Positions 23,071-46,756 of a stretch of DNA of 64,000 nucleotides are shown here, piece by piece. Under the pieces are notes generated by a model. That model had not been told where the DNA came from. It saw only the letters and a program-made list of their open reading frames with translations, and did no database searches. This DNA is from Talpa occidentalis. Its lineage: Eukaryota; Chordata; Mammalia; Eulipotyphla; Talpidae. The stretch lies in NCBI RefSeq assembly GCF_014898055.3, contig NW_023601433.1, positions 84,887,106 to 84,951,105 of the forward strand. The letters run 5' to 3'. The number at the start of each line of letters is the position of its first letter. Within the stretch, counting starts at the first letter, position 1. The position numbers and the translations under genes were made by a program.

Positions 23071-23330
23071 CTGGAGGGAAACTTTTTTTTAAGATTTATT
23101 TATTTATGCATACAAGAACTGGGGTACAGGCCAGAGGTGAAGGGGATGATGAGGATTCACCAGAGACAGAGTGGGAAACAGAACAGGCAGATTGACTGAA
23201 ATACACTCCTGAGGGGAGCAGTGGGGGAGACAGGAGAGGTCTGCTGTGCCGTGTGGCTCAAACTTGTGCTGCAATGGCTGCAGATAGCTTCATAGTGCTG
23301 CAACTTGGTCCTTTGTGCCATCAGGCAGCC
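23071..23330 (-). repeat. tRNA-derived SINE, type B
   Basis: Diverged copy with a degenerate head (GCCATCAGGCAGCC). Its T-rich tail was the target of the SINE at 22740-23070. Confidence 0.87.
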
Positions 23331-23809
23331 TTTATTTCATCAAAGGTACTACAGAAATTCCTTCCTTGAATTTTGTCCTGCTGGTTCCTTGCTATATTGT
23401 CAGTGCTTTGATGCGTTTAAAGAAATAAAAATGTTTTATTTAACATGTTTGATTCTTTTGAATGGAAAATTTGGTTCAAATAACCTAGGCTAGCAGAAAT
23501 GAAAATCCTTATGATCTTTTCAATTAAGAAATAAAATAGAAAAAGTTTCTATAGTATCTTCATAAAAATGAAAAAGCTGAGTGAGAGGAGGTGGGTAATG
23601 CTGCTGTTCTTCAGAATATTTAAAAGGATAAAATAAGCAAACAGGCATATTTAGGCCTGGATAGAATTCTTGATTTGATCCAGTTTTTCATGGTATGGAT
23701 AGTTAAGCTACTTATAGACCAATAGGTAGGATTCTTATTGTAGAAAAAAACAGTACGTTGAAGGAAATGCAGTTATGATGATTTGTTTTGATTTTTTTTT
23801 TTTACCTAG

Positions 23810-36458
<12,649 letters not shown>

Positions 36459-36712
36459 TCATTCCACCCAAGTGGATTGGGAAAGCGTCAGGGAACTTAA
36501 TGGTAGATCTTAAGTCTAACCATGCCTTAGACTATGAAGTGAAAGGAAGTATAGTGCCATGGTTAGTTGCTGTTTTAGTGAATTGTACTGTATCTCTCCA
36601 TTATTTTTAGATTTACAAAGTTTTTGTTCAGGAAGATGAAGCCACTTTTTATCCAAGAAATAGACTTTTTACCTCAATGAATATTAGATTTGTCTAAGTT
36701 TCACCTACAAAA

Positions 36713-36718
36713 AATAAA
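36713..36718 (+). terminator. TMEM116: Candidate poly(A) signal of TMEM116
   Basis: AATAAA lies 255 bp after the TMEM116 stop codon, in AT-rich sequence. It is the closest canonical signal and a plausible 3' end. Confidence 0.6.
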
Positions 36719-36719
36719 T

Positions 36720-38129
36720 TTCAGGTTATTATTTAATATGTGCTGCTATTTCTAGGCTCTCTACTCCATGTGTACTGAGGAATTAGGTAGCATACAACAG
36801 CTCACTCATATCTTGCCATTGCTATCTATTATTCCCTCTGAGGCCAGGCAAATAAAGTCCTGGGTTTCCGTTCTTTGAGAAGTTTTAGAAATTCAGAAGA
36901 AGCAAGAATAACTATTTAGAAGTGACAGTATTATCCTTAAACATATCACATCCTAGTCTCTTATATGTTCCATTCTGTTCTAGAAATTGACATTAAGGAC
37001 AATCCTGCTTTACAAATTTAAGGCTAATCTTTGGCAGTAATGTAGAGAATAATAAGATTTAAGAAAAATCATGACTAAATCATCAACAATCAAAAAACTC
37101 TCAACTGTCATTTACAAGCCAAGTCCATTGTAGGTTTCATTGACATAGAATTAGGTTAAACTATATGAACTTGCCCCATTTTTTGTAGGTTAAAAATTAT
37201 CTAATGTCATCAGTTTTACATGGTTCAACCTAATAGTGCATGCTAAATATAGAGTAAATAAATTAACAAGTGAATGAATGACTAATAAGTAGCATTTGAC
37301 CCTTTTGCTAAAGCAAATATCTCAGACCACAGAGCTTCGTTCATAGGTAGGCACCTACCTCTTTAATCATACCTACCTCTTTAATCACATAACAAGTGAT
37401 GTTTGGTCTCTCCAGTTACGTTATGATCCATGTCAATCTAAGGCCAGCGTGTCAGATACTATAATGCCAAAAAATAGAGGAAAGCCAAATGGACAGAGTA
37501 ACAATCTGGAGTGATAATCAACGAAAACATCTGGAACTAATATCAGATGCTTCTCACATGATAATCCGAAGGCAAAAATCTTAAGACTAGAGAAAATTGA
37601 TAGATTATGAAGGATTACACAAAATAATAAAAAAATAAATTTCAGAGATCTTCTGAAGGAGCTCTCTATAGAGAGATGTTATAGACATTAATGATAGTTC
37701 TTTAGGTTTTAGACTAAGATTCAGTTCAACTATGGGGAGCAACCTGGCCTGGTTCTGTCAGGAATAACATCTTTTAATTGCTCTAAAAACTGGAAATATG
37801 ATTTCTTGATAGCACAGAATAACAAAGCTTGCTTCACTTAGGGAGCTACTTTAACTTCTTTTAATTTAAAAACTAATAATCATTCAACATAAGAAAGACA
37901 GAAGGAAGCAAGAACTTCTGTTTCCATAGAACTTGAGGCACACCAGCACTAAGGAGTCTAATTCTTAGAAAGTCCTTTCAGTATCACTTCTTATTTGGCT
38001 TTATTATCAGAAAGAAGGTGAATATCAAATGTTTCCCTGATGAATTATTTGCATTGACACTGGTCTTAGATTGTCTGTGGATGTAAGAATGAGAAATAGG
38101 AATGAGATAGGAATAAAAGGGTAGTCAAG
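36720..38129. other. Intergenic sequence, no gene seen
   Basis: Lies between the TMEM116 3' end and the ADAM relic. AT-rich. A small tandem repeat containing CTACCTCTTTAATCA occurs near 37360-37390. No open frame of note. Confidence 0.45.
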
Positions 38130-39595
38130 ACCTGGATGAATATCACCAGCTTTTCATCACATTGAGAGTCAGAGGGACATGTGTAGCTGGGCCATTGTTA
38201 AAAAATGACCCCCAATGGTCAAATTTACGTGAAGGAATGGCATAACTATAGACACAGTGGCAATTCTTTTTTTTGTTTTGTTTTAAGAACTGGGGTACAA
38301 GCCAGAGTTGCGGGAGATGAAAGGATTCACCGGAGACAGAGTGGAGAACAGAACATGCAGATAGACTGAAGTGCACTGCTGAGGGGAGCAGCAGGCGAGT
38401 CAGGAGAGGTCTGCCGGGCCATGTGAATAGCTCCTTGGTCACCGGGGATCGAATTTGTGCTTCAGAGGCTGTGGACAGCTTCACAGAGCTGTGCTTAACC
38501 CCTTGCGCTACCAGGGAGGCCCACTCAGTGGCAGTTCTTAATAGTGTAAATACTTCTCCCACGACACTTATTCAGGTTGCGGTCATAATGAAATCAGTGT
38601 ATCTAAAGAGGTTTGATTAATACAGATCTCCTGTGGGCCATCCTTCAGTTCCCCCAATCAGCCCTATGGCATCATAAAACTCTACACTCCAATACCACAT
38701 ATTCTGCATGAGAAACTGGGTAAGTGATGTTTTTCAGTGCATGGGAACCTTTAAATGTTTTTACATCATAGCTTTCCACATTTTACATTGTTGATCTTAC
38801 ACTTGCTGAAGACCTTGAACATTCCTTTAGATACAGTGTCACAGCTTCCAAATCTGCCTTCCTTGGTACTCATGTAATGATAGCAATGTTCCTAGGCAAC
38901 CTTTGTTCCCTGTCTAAAGATTTTGCACATATTTATTCTCCAGGCTTCAGCACCTACCCTGGTAGCAATAACTTATTCTTTGCAAGGTGTGCCATCTTGT
39001 TTGTAGGTATCTGACTGGCATCACTTGGAGGTGCCACAGACACACGGATGTGGTGGCAAGATGTGCTGTCTTTAGAAAATTATGGTTTTTGCAGTATGAT
39101 CCAGATGTACAATCTGAACCTTCTTCAGCCAGTATGAGGGCAGACAACAGTGTCCTTTTGACAGTCAAGGACGCTGCCACAATCACATTCTCCTTTATCC
39201 ATTATCTTATTCTCAACTTTTCAAAGGAGATTTGGAGTTTATGTTTACTAAACAAGCAGTCCCCTCAATGCTTATGCAAGACCCAGTGGAAGCTGCATTG
39301 GCTGAAGCTCATATCGATAGTAATAATTCATGCATAGTACAGAGATTCTGGCCATGGCACTTGTAGGTCAGTGGTCATGTTTCATTTCTAAGTTGCGACC
39401 AAACTCATGAGCCAGGAGAACTGCAAAATGTGGTGTATCTTCATGAGCCAAAGGTCAACACTGGTTGTATTTTTACCAGAGCAATTATTACTGAGATGCA
39501 TTACCCTAGTACTTTCCAAGACTTTGAACAATAATCACATGAGCAAAATCATGCTTCACCCATCTCAAAAGATAGGTCTCCATCATGGTTAATTT
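38130..39595 (-). pseudogene. Decayed ADAM1-like gene relic (third copy)
   Basis: Pieces of an ADAM protein occur in order on the minus strand across shifting frames. They are: VKHDFAHVI (metalloprotease, near 39555); AVLLAHEFGRNLEMKHDH (zinc-site region, near 39400, with the second motif His replaced by Arg); CHGQNLCTMHE; CSFHWVLHKH then GDCLFS; EEGSDCTSGSYCKN (disintegrin, near 39130); SDTYKQDGTPCKE; YCYQG; HCYHYMSTKEGRFGSC (near 38890); INNVKCGKL; YDAIGLIGGTEGWPTGDLY (near 38650); and HWGSFFNNGPATHV near 38200. Each aligns with the same region of the two intact copies. Many stops and frameshifts, and the SINE at 38271-38522, break it. The 5' half is missing, and L1 sequence adjoins at 39596. 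Shared strand and position point to an old ADAM1 duplicate. Confidence 0.85.
38271..38522 (-). repeat. tRNA-derived SINE, type B
   Basis: Inserted within the ADAM relic, with CAGTGGCAATTCTT / CAGTGGCAGTTCTT flanks. Confidence 0.92.
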
Positions 39596-39960
39596 TTTTT
39601 ATGTTTATTCTATTTTATTTTATTAAACTTTTATTTTTTTTACATTGTTGTTCATTTTTGTACAGTCTTTTATTTCTCCCCTCATGTGTCTCCCCGTAAA
39701 TCTCCCACCATCAAGTCACCTGTGAACCATCGCCATAGTCACTTGTGCTCTTTGCTTCTCTGTTTTGACCCCTCTCCTTCTCCGTTCCCTCCCATATGCC
39801 ACAATCTATAGTTTGCCTGCAAGTTTTGTCTTTTTTCTGGCCCTTTGTTTGGTTACCTTATATACCTCCTCTAAGTGAAACCATCCGATATTTTTCTTTT
39901 TTCTTCTCGCTTATTTCACTGAGCATAATCCTATCCAACTCCATTCATGTTGCTGCAAAT
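39596..39960 (-). repeat. L1 3'-end fragment
   Basis: Reverse L1 3'UTR (TTTTTTACATTGTTGTTCAT start) ending at a GTTGCTGCAAAT box. It abuts the 5' limit of the ADAM relic and may have helped remove the relic's 5' half. Confidence 0.8.
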
Positions 39961-40690
39961 GCTTTTCTTTTTTTAAGCCTGATCCATTTGTCCTCTGCTT
40001 GAGATCTGTTCCTTGGATTCTCCTTTGTATCTGTTCCTTTCCATTTGGCTTGACTTTCAGCCATCTTGAACTTTTCCTGGCCAAATATCCTCTTGGCCTC
40101 AAATGATCACAGCTAACATAGTCTTGTGGAAATCAAACTCACTTCCTGCTATATAATCTCTAACAATTATATGAGATGACTGCACTCTGTAGTTTAATCT
40201 TCCTTAGCCTACCACTGTGGTAGTAGGTTTCAGGTGATGGTGTAGTGCCTTTTGATTAATTTAAGTATTTAACTTTCATCTTCCCACCTTAGATCTCTCT
40301 TATGACCTGAGATTTCTGTTAAAAAGATCATTACTCTCTCTTGTAATAGACAACTAATTAAGGTGTCTGTCTGTGTGGAAAGTAAAAAAAGAAGTAATTA
40401 TGAGAAGAAAATACATTTTCATATTCAGAATGTTTTCATATTCCTATCCTGACACATTAGTTGTTATTTATCATACTTCACCCCATTTTACTTTATATAT
40501 TTTTATTGAAGTAACTTTGGTTTACAACTCTATATATGTTTTAGGAATGCAGATTCATACCTTTTTGATGTATGTTACCACAGTATGTCTACTACGACAG
40601 TATCTGTAACATTCCACCACAGTCCAAGTACTTGAAGAACCACTTCCGTGACATCTTTGGTCCATACCCCACTGAAAAATGACAAGATTC
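39961..40690. other. Unassigned sequence
   Basis: I searched for the missing 5' half of the ADAM relic here and found no convincing match. About 40495-40600 resembles a reversed L1 3' end (TTTTTATTGAAGTAACTTTG). Confidence 0.4.
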
Positions 40691-43600
40691 TACTCAAGGA
40701 TGAATTTGAGCCCCCACTTAATATCATACTAAGTGGTATAAAGCTGAGAGCTTCTCTAAGATCAGGAAAAAGACATACATACCCACTTTTGGCACATTTA
40801 TTCAACATAGTATTGAAATCTTAGCCAGACCAGTTAGGCAAAAATAGAAGTCGTACTAAATCATAAAGGAAGAAATAAAACTGTCATTATTTGAAGATGG
40901 CATGGTAATTTATATTAAAAGTCCTAAAGATGGTACCACAATGGTTAGATTAAAAGAATTTACTAAAGTTCCAAAAGGCGAAACTAATACACAAAAATAT
41001 TTTGTGCTACTATACACTAATAACAAACTTCAGAAAGGGAAATTAAGGAAATTGTTGTATCTGTGATTGTATCAAAAAGAATAAAGTGCTTTGCAGTAAT
41101 AAGAGGAAAGTATTAATAAAATACAGACCCACATGAAGAAACAAGAAAGAAACCAAGAAACAACCTAATCTCCATCTCAAAGAACTAGAAAAAGAACAAC
41201 AGAAAACCCCAGAAGTCACTAGAAGAAAGGAAATATTTTAAATTCAAGCAGAAATAAAGGAAGCAGAAGTAAAAAAAAAAAAAAAAGACAATTCAAAAGA
41301 ACAATGAAACTAATAGCTGATTCTTTGAAAATATAAACAAAACAGAAATGTCTAGCCAGGCTCACAAAGAAAAAAAGTGAGAAAACTCAAATACATAGGC
41401 TTACAAATGAAAGAGGAGAAAATACAACAGATACAGCAGAAATCCAGAGGATAATCAGAGATCACTTTGAACATTTATAGGCAGACAAGTTCAACAATCT
41501 AGATGAAATGGACAAATCTTAGAACTATACAATTATCGAAAGCTGAATAAAGAAAAAATAGAAAACTTAAACCAATTACAAAAAGCAAAACTGAAACAAT
41601 AATCAAAACCCTCCCCCAAAACAAAAGCCTAGCACCAGATGGTTTCACACCCGTGCTCTACCAAATACTCAAAGATGAACTAGTGCCTATCCGACAAAAA
41701 CTCTTTCGAAAAATTGAGAAAGCATGAATACTACCAAATACATTTGATGAAGCCAACAGCACACTAACACCAAAACCAAACAAAGACAATACAGAAATGA
41801 AAACTACAGGCCAGTCTCCCTAATGAACACACATGCAGACATCCTACATAAAATTTTAGGAAACCAAATCCAACAGTCCATCAAAAGGATGACACACCTT
41901 GACCAAGTGGGATTTATTCCAAGGACACAAGGATGGTTCAACATCCAAAAATCAATTAATGTAATTCAGCACATCAACAGAAAGAAAAATAAAAACCATA
42001 TGATCATATCAATAGATGCTGAGAAGGCATCTGGTAAAGTTCAGCATCCATTTATGATGAAGGCCCTCGAAATACTCGGGATAAAAGGGACATATCTGAA
42101 CATAATAAAATCCATATATGACAAACCCACAGCTAGCATTCTTAATAGTGAAAATCTTAAAGCCTTCCCTTTAAGACCTAGAATAAGGCACTGTCACCAC
42201 TGCTTTTCAGTCTAATACTGAAGTCCTATCTAGAGCAGTTAGGCAAGGGAAGGACATACGAGGAATTCAAATATGGAAAGAAGTAAAACTATCACTATTT
42301 GCAGGTGATTTAAGATAGGGAACCCTAAAACTCCACAGAAACACTAATGCTAGACCAGTTTAGTAAAGTAGCAGATTCCAAAATCAACACACAAATATCA
42401 GAGTCAGTCTGAAGAAGACAAAATCAAGAAAACCATTCCTTTTACTACTGTACCAAAAAGGAAAAAATTAAATACCCAGTAACAAGCCTAACATGGGAGG
42501 TGAAAGATCTATACAAAGAAAATTACAAAACAATGTGGTAAGAGAAATAGAAGATCCTGATTAACATGATCAACATGGCCATACCACAAAAGCAACTTAC
42601 AGATTCAGTGCAATTCCAATAAAAATCTCAATGGCATTCTTCAAAGAAATTGAACAAATATTGCTGAAATTCGTATGGAATCATTAAAAAAAAAAACACC
42701 CTCGATTAGCAAAGCTGTCTGGATTGAAAGGGGAAGAATAGAGGTATTACACTGCCTCATCTCAAACCTATACTACAAAGCCATAATAGTAATAACATCA
42801 TAGTACCGGAACATAAACATACACACAGACTAATGGAATTGAATTGAAAGCCCAGAAATAAAGTCACACAGAGACAAAGGAGCAAAGAACATGCACTGGA
42901 ACAAGGATTGCCTTTTCAGTAAGTGGTGCTGCGAAAACTGGAACACTACATGCAAAAGAATGAAACGACTATTTTCTTACACCATGCCATACACAAAAAA
43001 CAACTCAAAATGAATAGGAAACATTTATGTAAGACCAGAAACCATAAACTATATAGAAAAACATAAGCAAACATTCCATGACATAAATCTCAGAAACATC
43101 TTTGAGGACTCTTCTCTAGAAGGAAAACATTTGCATTCCACACAACAGATGAAGGAATGATATCAAAGATCTGCAAAGAGCTTACACAACTCAACAAAAA
43201 CAAACAACCCAGTCAAAAAATGGGCAGAAGAACTAAGAAGACACTTCGCCAAAGTGGAAATACAAATGACCAGCAGGTGTATGAAAAAATGTTCAACATC
43301 ATTTAAAATCAGGGAAATGCAGGGCCTCCCTGGTGGCGCAGGTGGTTAAGTGCAGCGATCTGAAGCTGTCCGCAGCCTCTGCAGTGCCAGTTTGATCCCC
43401 GCCGGCCTCGAGCAACCCACATGGTAAGCAGACCTCTCCTAGCTCGCCTTCTGCTCCCCTCAGCAGTGTATTTCATCAGTGCCTTTTCTGTTCCCCGCTC
43501 TGTCTCTAGTGAATCCTCTCACCCTCCCGTGCATCTGGCCTGTACCCCTGTTCTTGTATAAATAAAAATCTTTAAAAAAATAAAATCAGAGAAATGCAAA

Positions 43601-44350
43601 TCAAAACCACAATAAGATACCACTTCACACCAGTTAGAATAGCCCACATTACAAAAATACTGGCAACAACAAATGCTGAGGATGGAGAAAAAGGAACCTT
43701 CTTAAACTGCTGGTGGGAATGCAAAATGGTCCAACCACTATGGAAAGCTATGTGGAGGATGCTCAAACTACTAAAAATGGACCTACCATATGACCCAGGA
43801 ATCCACTCCTAGGAATCTACCCAAAGGAAACAAAAACACTAATTTGAAAGGAAACCTGCACTCTTATATTTATTGCAGCACTATTTAAAATAGCTAAGTT
43901 ATAGAAACAAACTAAATGCCTAGAAAAAGATGAATGGATCAAGAAGATGTGTTATATTTACACAGTGATCTACTACTCAGTGATCAAAAAAGATAAATGC
44001 ATGCTATTTGCAGCAACCTGGATGGAGCTGGAAAGGACTATGCTCAGTGAAATAAGCCAGAAGGAAAAAGTAAAATATTGGATCATTACACTTATAAGTG
44101 GAATATAGGTAAACTAAACAAATGGTCAGGAAAAAGACCACGCTTGCAAGCTGACCATAGATCCAAGACATACAGCAGGGAAGGGAAGAGAGGTCAAAAC
44201 AGGGGAGGGAAGAGCACAAGGGACTGTGTTGATGATTCATGGGTGCTGTGGTGGTGGGAGATTTATAGGGACATCACCATAAATATTTGATTTAGGGGAG
44301 AAATCATGTACAAAAATAAACAGTGATGTAAGAAAATAAATTAATTATTA
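40690..44350 (+). repeat. Long L1 ORF2 and 3'UTR remnant
   Basis: About 3.6 kb of forward L1, possibly two pieces (40690-41100 and 41105-44350). A 130-residue frame at 41823-42215 keeps reverse transcriptase sequence ([20 protein letters not shown] and IISIDAEKA). Other frames are broken. The 3' part, with the ATAAGCCAGAAGG and AATAAACAGTGATGTAAG boxes, runs to about 44350. A SINE interrupts it at 43321-43580. Confidence 0.9.
43321..43580 (+). repeat. tRNA-derived SINE, type B, in L1
   Basis: Full-length copy with AAAATCAGGGAAATGC / AAAATCAGAGAAATGC flanks. Confidence 0.94.
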
Positions 44351-44365
44351 AAGAAGTAAAATGCG

Positions 44366-44637
44366 GGCCTCCCCTGGTGGCGCAGCGGTTGAGCGCTGGC
44401 CTGTGAAGCTGCCTGCAGCCTCTGCAGCACTGGTTCTATCCCCAGCTGCCTGCGAGGGTCTCACATGGTGCGCAGACCTCTCCTGCCACACCCGCTGCTC
44501 CCCTCAGCAGTATATTTTGTCGGTCTGCCTGTTCTGTTCCCCGCTCTGGCTCTGGTGAATTCTCTCACCCTCCTGCACTTCTGACTGTACCCAGTGTTTA
44601 TATAAATAAATAAATAAATAAATCTTTAAAAAAAAAA
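44366..44637 (+). repeat. tRNA-derived SINE, type A
   Basis: Full-length copy. The flanks AAGAAGTAAAATGC and AAGAAACAAAATGC resemble each other. Confidence 0.92.
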
Positions 44638-44639
44638 AG

Positions 44640-45514
44640 AAGAAACAAAATGCTTTGGAATAAATTTATCCAAGGAGGTAAAAGACCTGAAAGCTGAAAA
44701 TTACAAGACATTGTTAAGAGAAATAGAAAATGATGCATGTAATTGGCAAAAAAAATTCCATGCTCATGGGTTGGAAAAATTAATATTGTTAAAATGTAAT
44801 AGTACTCAAAGCCATATACAGTTACAGTACAATCCCTATCAATATTCAGTGACATTTTTCGCAAAAATAAAGCATTCTAAAATGTGTATGGAATGCCAAA
44901 AATGCTGAATAGGCACAAGAGTCTTGAGAAAGAACAACAAAGCTGAAGACATCATACATCCTCCTTTCAAACTATACTACAAAGCTGTATGTCAAAAAGA
45001 TAGTACTGGCATAAAAACAGATGCATAGTTCAGTGGAACAGAATTGTGAGCCCTGAAATAAACCCACACCGATACAATTTACAACAAAAGTGCCAGGAAT
45101 ATATAATGGGAAAAGGATGGTCTCTAGTGAATGCTGGAAAGTGGACAGCCCCAAGCAAAATAATGGAACTAAAGCACTGTCTTACATCATGCATGAAAAT
45201 CAACTCAAAACTAATTAATGACTTATATGTAAGTCCTGAAAACATAAAGCTCCTAGAAAACTGGCAGCAAACCCCTTGACACTGGTCTTGGAATTTTTTT
45301 TTAATTTGACACCAAAGCAAAGGCAACAGAAACAAAACCAAGAAACAAATAGAACTAATCAAATTGAAATTATTCACAGCAAAGGAAATCAACGAAATGA
45401 AAAGGCAGTCTATTGAGTGGGAGGAGATATTTGCAAATTATGTGTGACAAGGGGTTAATATACAAAATATATAAAGAACACAACTAGAAAAAAATCATGA
45501 CTAAAAACACAAGT
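44640..45514 (+). repeat. Older L1 ORF2 fragment
   Basis: Forward decayed L1 (AAGACCTGAAAGCTGAAAAT region onwards). It resumes after the small SINE at 45515-45637 as far as about 45770. Confidence 0.75.
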
Positions 45515-45637
45515 GGGCCTCCCTGATGGCACAGGGAGTAGATCTACCACTCTGTGTCTGGTGAATCCTCTCACCCCCTGTGCCTCTGGCCTATATCCCA
45601 GTTCTTGTATGCATGAACGAGTAAATCTTAAAAAAAT
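45515..45637 (+). repeat. Internally deleted tRNA-derived SINE, type B
   Basis: Head GGGCCTCCCTGATGGCACAG is joined directly to the 3' part. The middle, including the B-box, is missing. Confidence 0.88.
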
Positions 45638-45769
45638 ACAAATATCGGCAGAGGATCTGAATAGACACATCTACAGATAAGAAATACAGATCATCTACAG
45701 GCACAAGAAAAAAATATTCATCAGTTATTATTAAGGAAATGTAAATTAACTACCACCTGCAAAGCTCTG

Positions 45770-46280
45770 TTACCTGTAATTAAAGATATTCCTCTGTTGT
45801 CAGTCAACAAGTTTGTAATGTCAATAAACAAAACAAAACAAAAAGATAAAATACATATACTCAGCACTGTGGTAGGGTAGGAGCCACTATACTGTTATAA
45901 AATCAGTATAAATACAGTTTCTTAACTCTAGGTGATGTTCACCAAACATGAGATTTCTGGAGATATGGAATTCATCACAAGAAAATTAGTGATAAGGAAT
46001 AAGAGAGTTGCTCTAAAAGAAAAAGAAATCTTTTAGGTGAAAGGTGAGTATGGCTACAGGACAGACCTGGAAATAAATTTTAAAAATTGAATATAATATA
46101 TATATGTATATATATCATGTTAAATCTCTGTCATGTTTGGAAAGGTAGATGACTTCACTGCTGGCCTCTTTATCTTGGGACAGTCAGTCTTTTGCCTATG
46201 AAATATAGTCCCTCCGACAGAGCCCCAGAATAAATTGGTCTCAATAACTACACCACATGGAATCTGATAATCTGAATATG
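45770..46280. other. Intergenic sequence
   Basis: No gene was seen. Contains A-rich (AAAAC)n near 45830 and a short (TA)n run near 46090-46115. It lies just beyond the 3' end of the left ADAM1 copy. Confidence 0.45.
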
Positions 46281-46282
46281 GT

Positions 46283-46288
46283 TTTATT
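46283..46288 (-). terminator. Candidate poly(A) signal, left ADAM1
   Basis: AATAAA on the minus strand, about 470 bp after the stop codon. The surrounding sequence resembles that around the signal at 54835-54844 downstream of the right copy. Confidence 0.5.
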
Positions 46289-46756
46289 TATGTTTGGAGT
46301 TAAGAACTCATTTCACGAATGCACATTATAGGGAAAAGTAGAGTAACCGATCACATAAATTTGAATGAAAATCCAAGTGATAGTAATGAATTCAGATACA
46401 TAAAGTATTTTATGTCAAACAGCTTACGTGAAAGATGGCATGTCTCGAAAAATTGACCTGAAATAGAACATTCAAGTCAAAAGATGCATATGAAGAGTTC
46501 AAATGAAATGTGAAAAAACAAACAGCAGTAAAATATTTAATATATTAGATAAATAAAACCTTAATTACTAATGTGAATAGTAGAAGTGGGAGACTCCCTC
46601 CTTCCATGGAATATATTTTTATAGCTTGTATAGACCTAGCAGAGCCATTGAAGCTATCAACTCCCACTTCACCTTTGATTCACTGAACTTCTCATTTCCA
46701 CTTAGTGCCTGAGATGTTTCATATAAACATTTGTCTTCTTCCTCTCACCATTTGTC

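Noticed and set aside
22649..23092. 147-codon + strand frame
   Set aside because: Mostly the antisense of a SINE; the same peptide motif recurs at every SINE copy.
38947..39186. Minus-strand frame considered as a separate small zinc-rich protein
   Set aside because: The cysteine pattern belongs to the disintegrin region of the decayed ADAM relic, read across frames.
41823..42215. 130-codon frame considered as a gene
   Set aside because: It is a surviving piece of L1 reverse transcriptase, flanked by broken L1 sequence.
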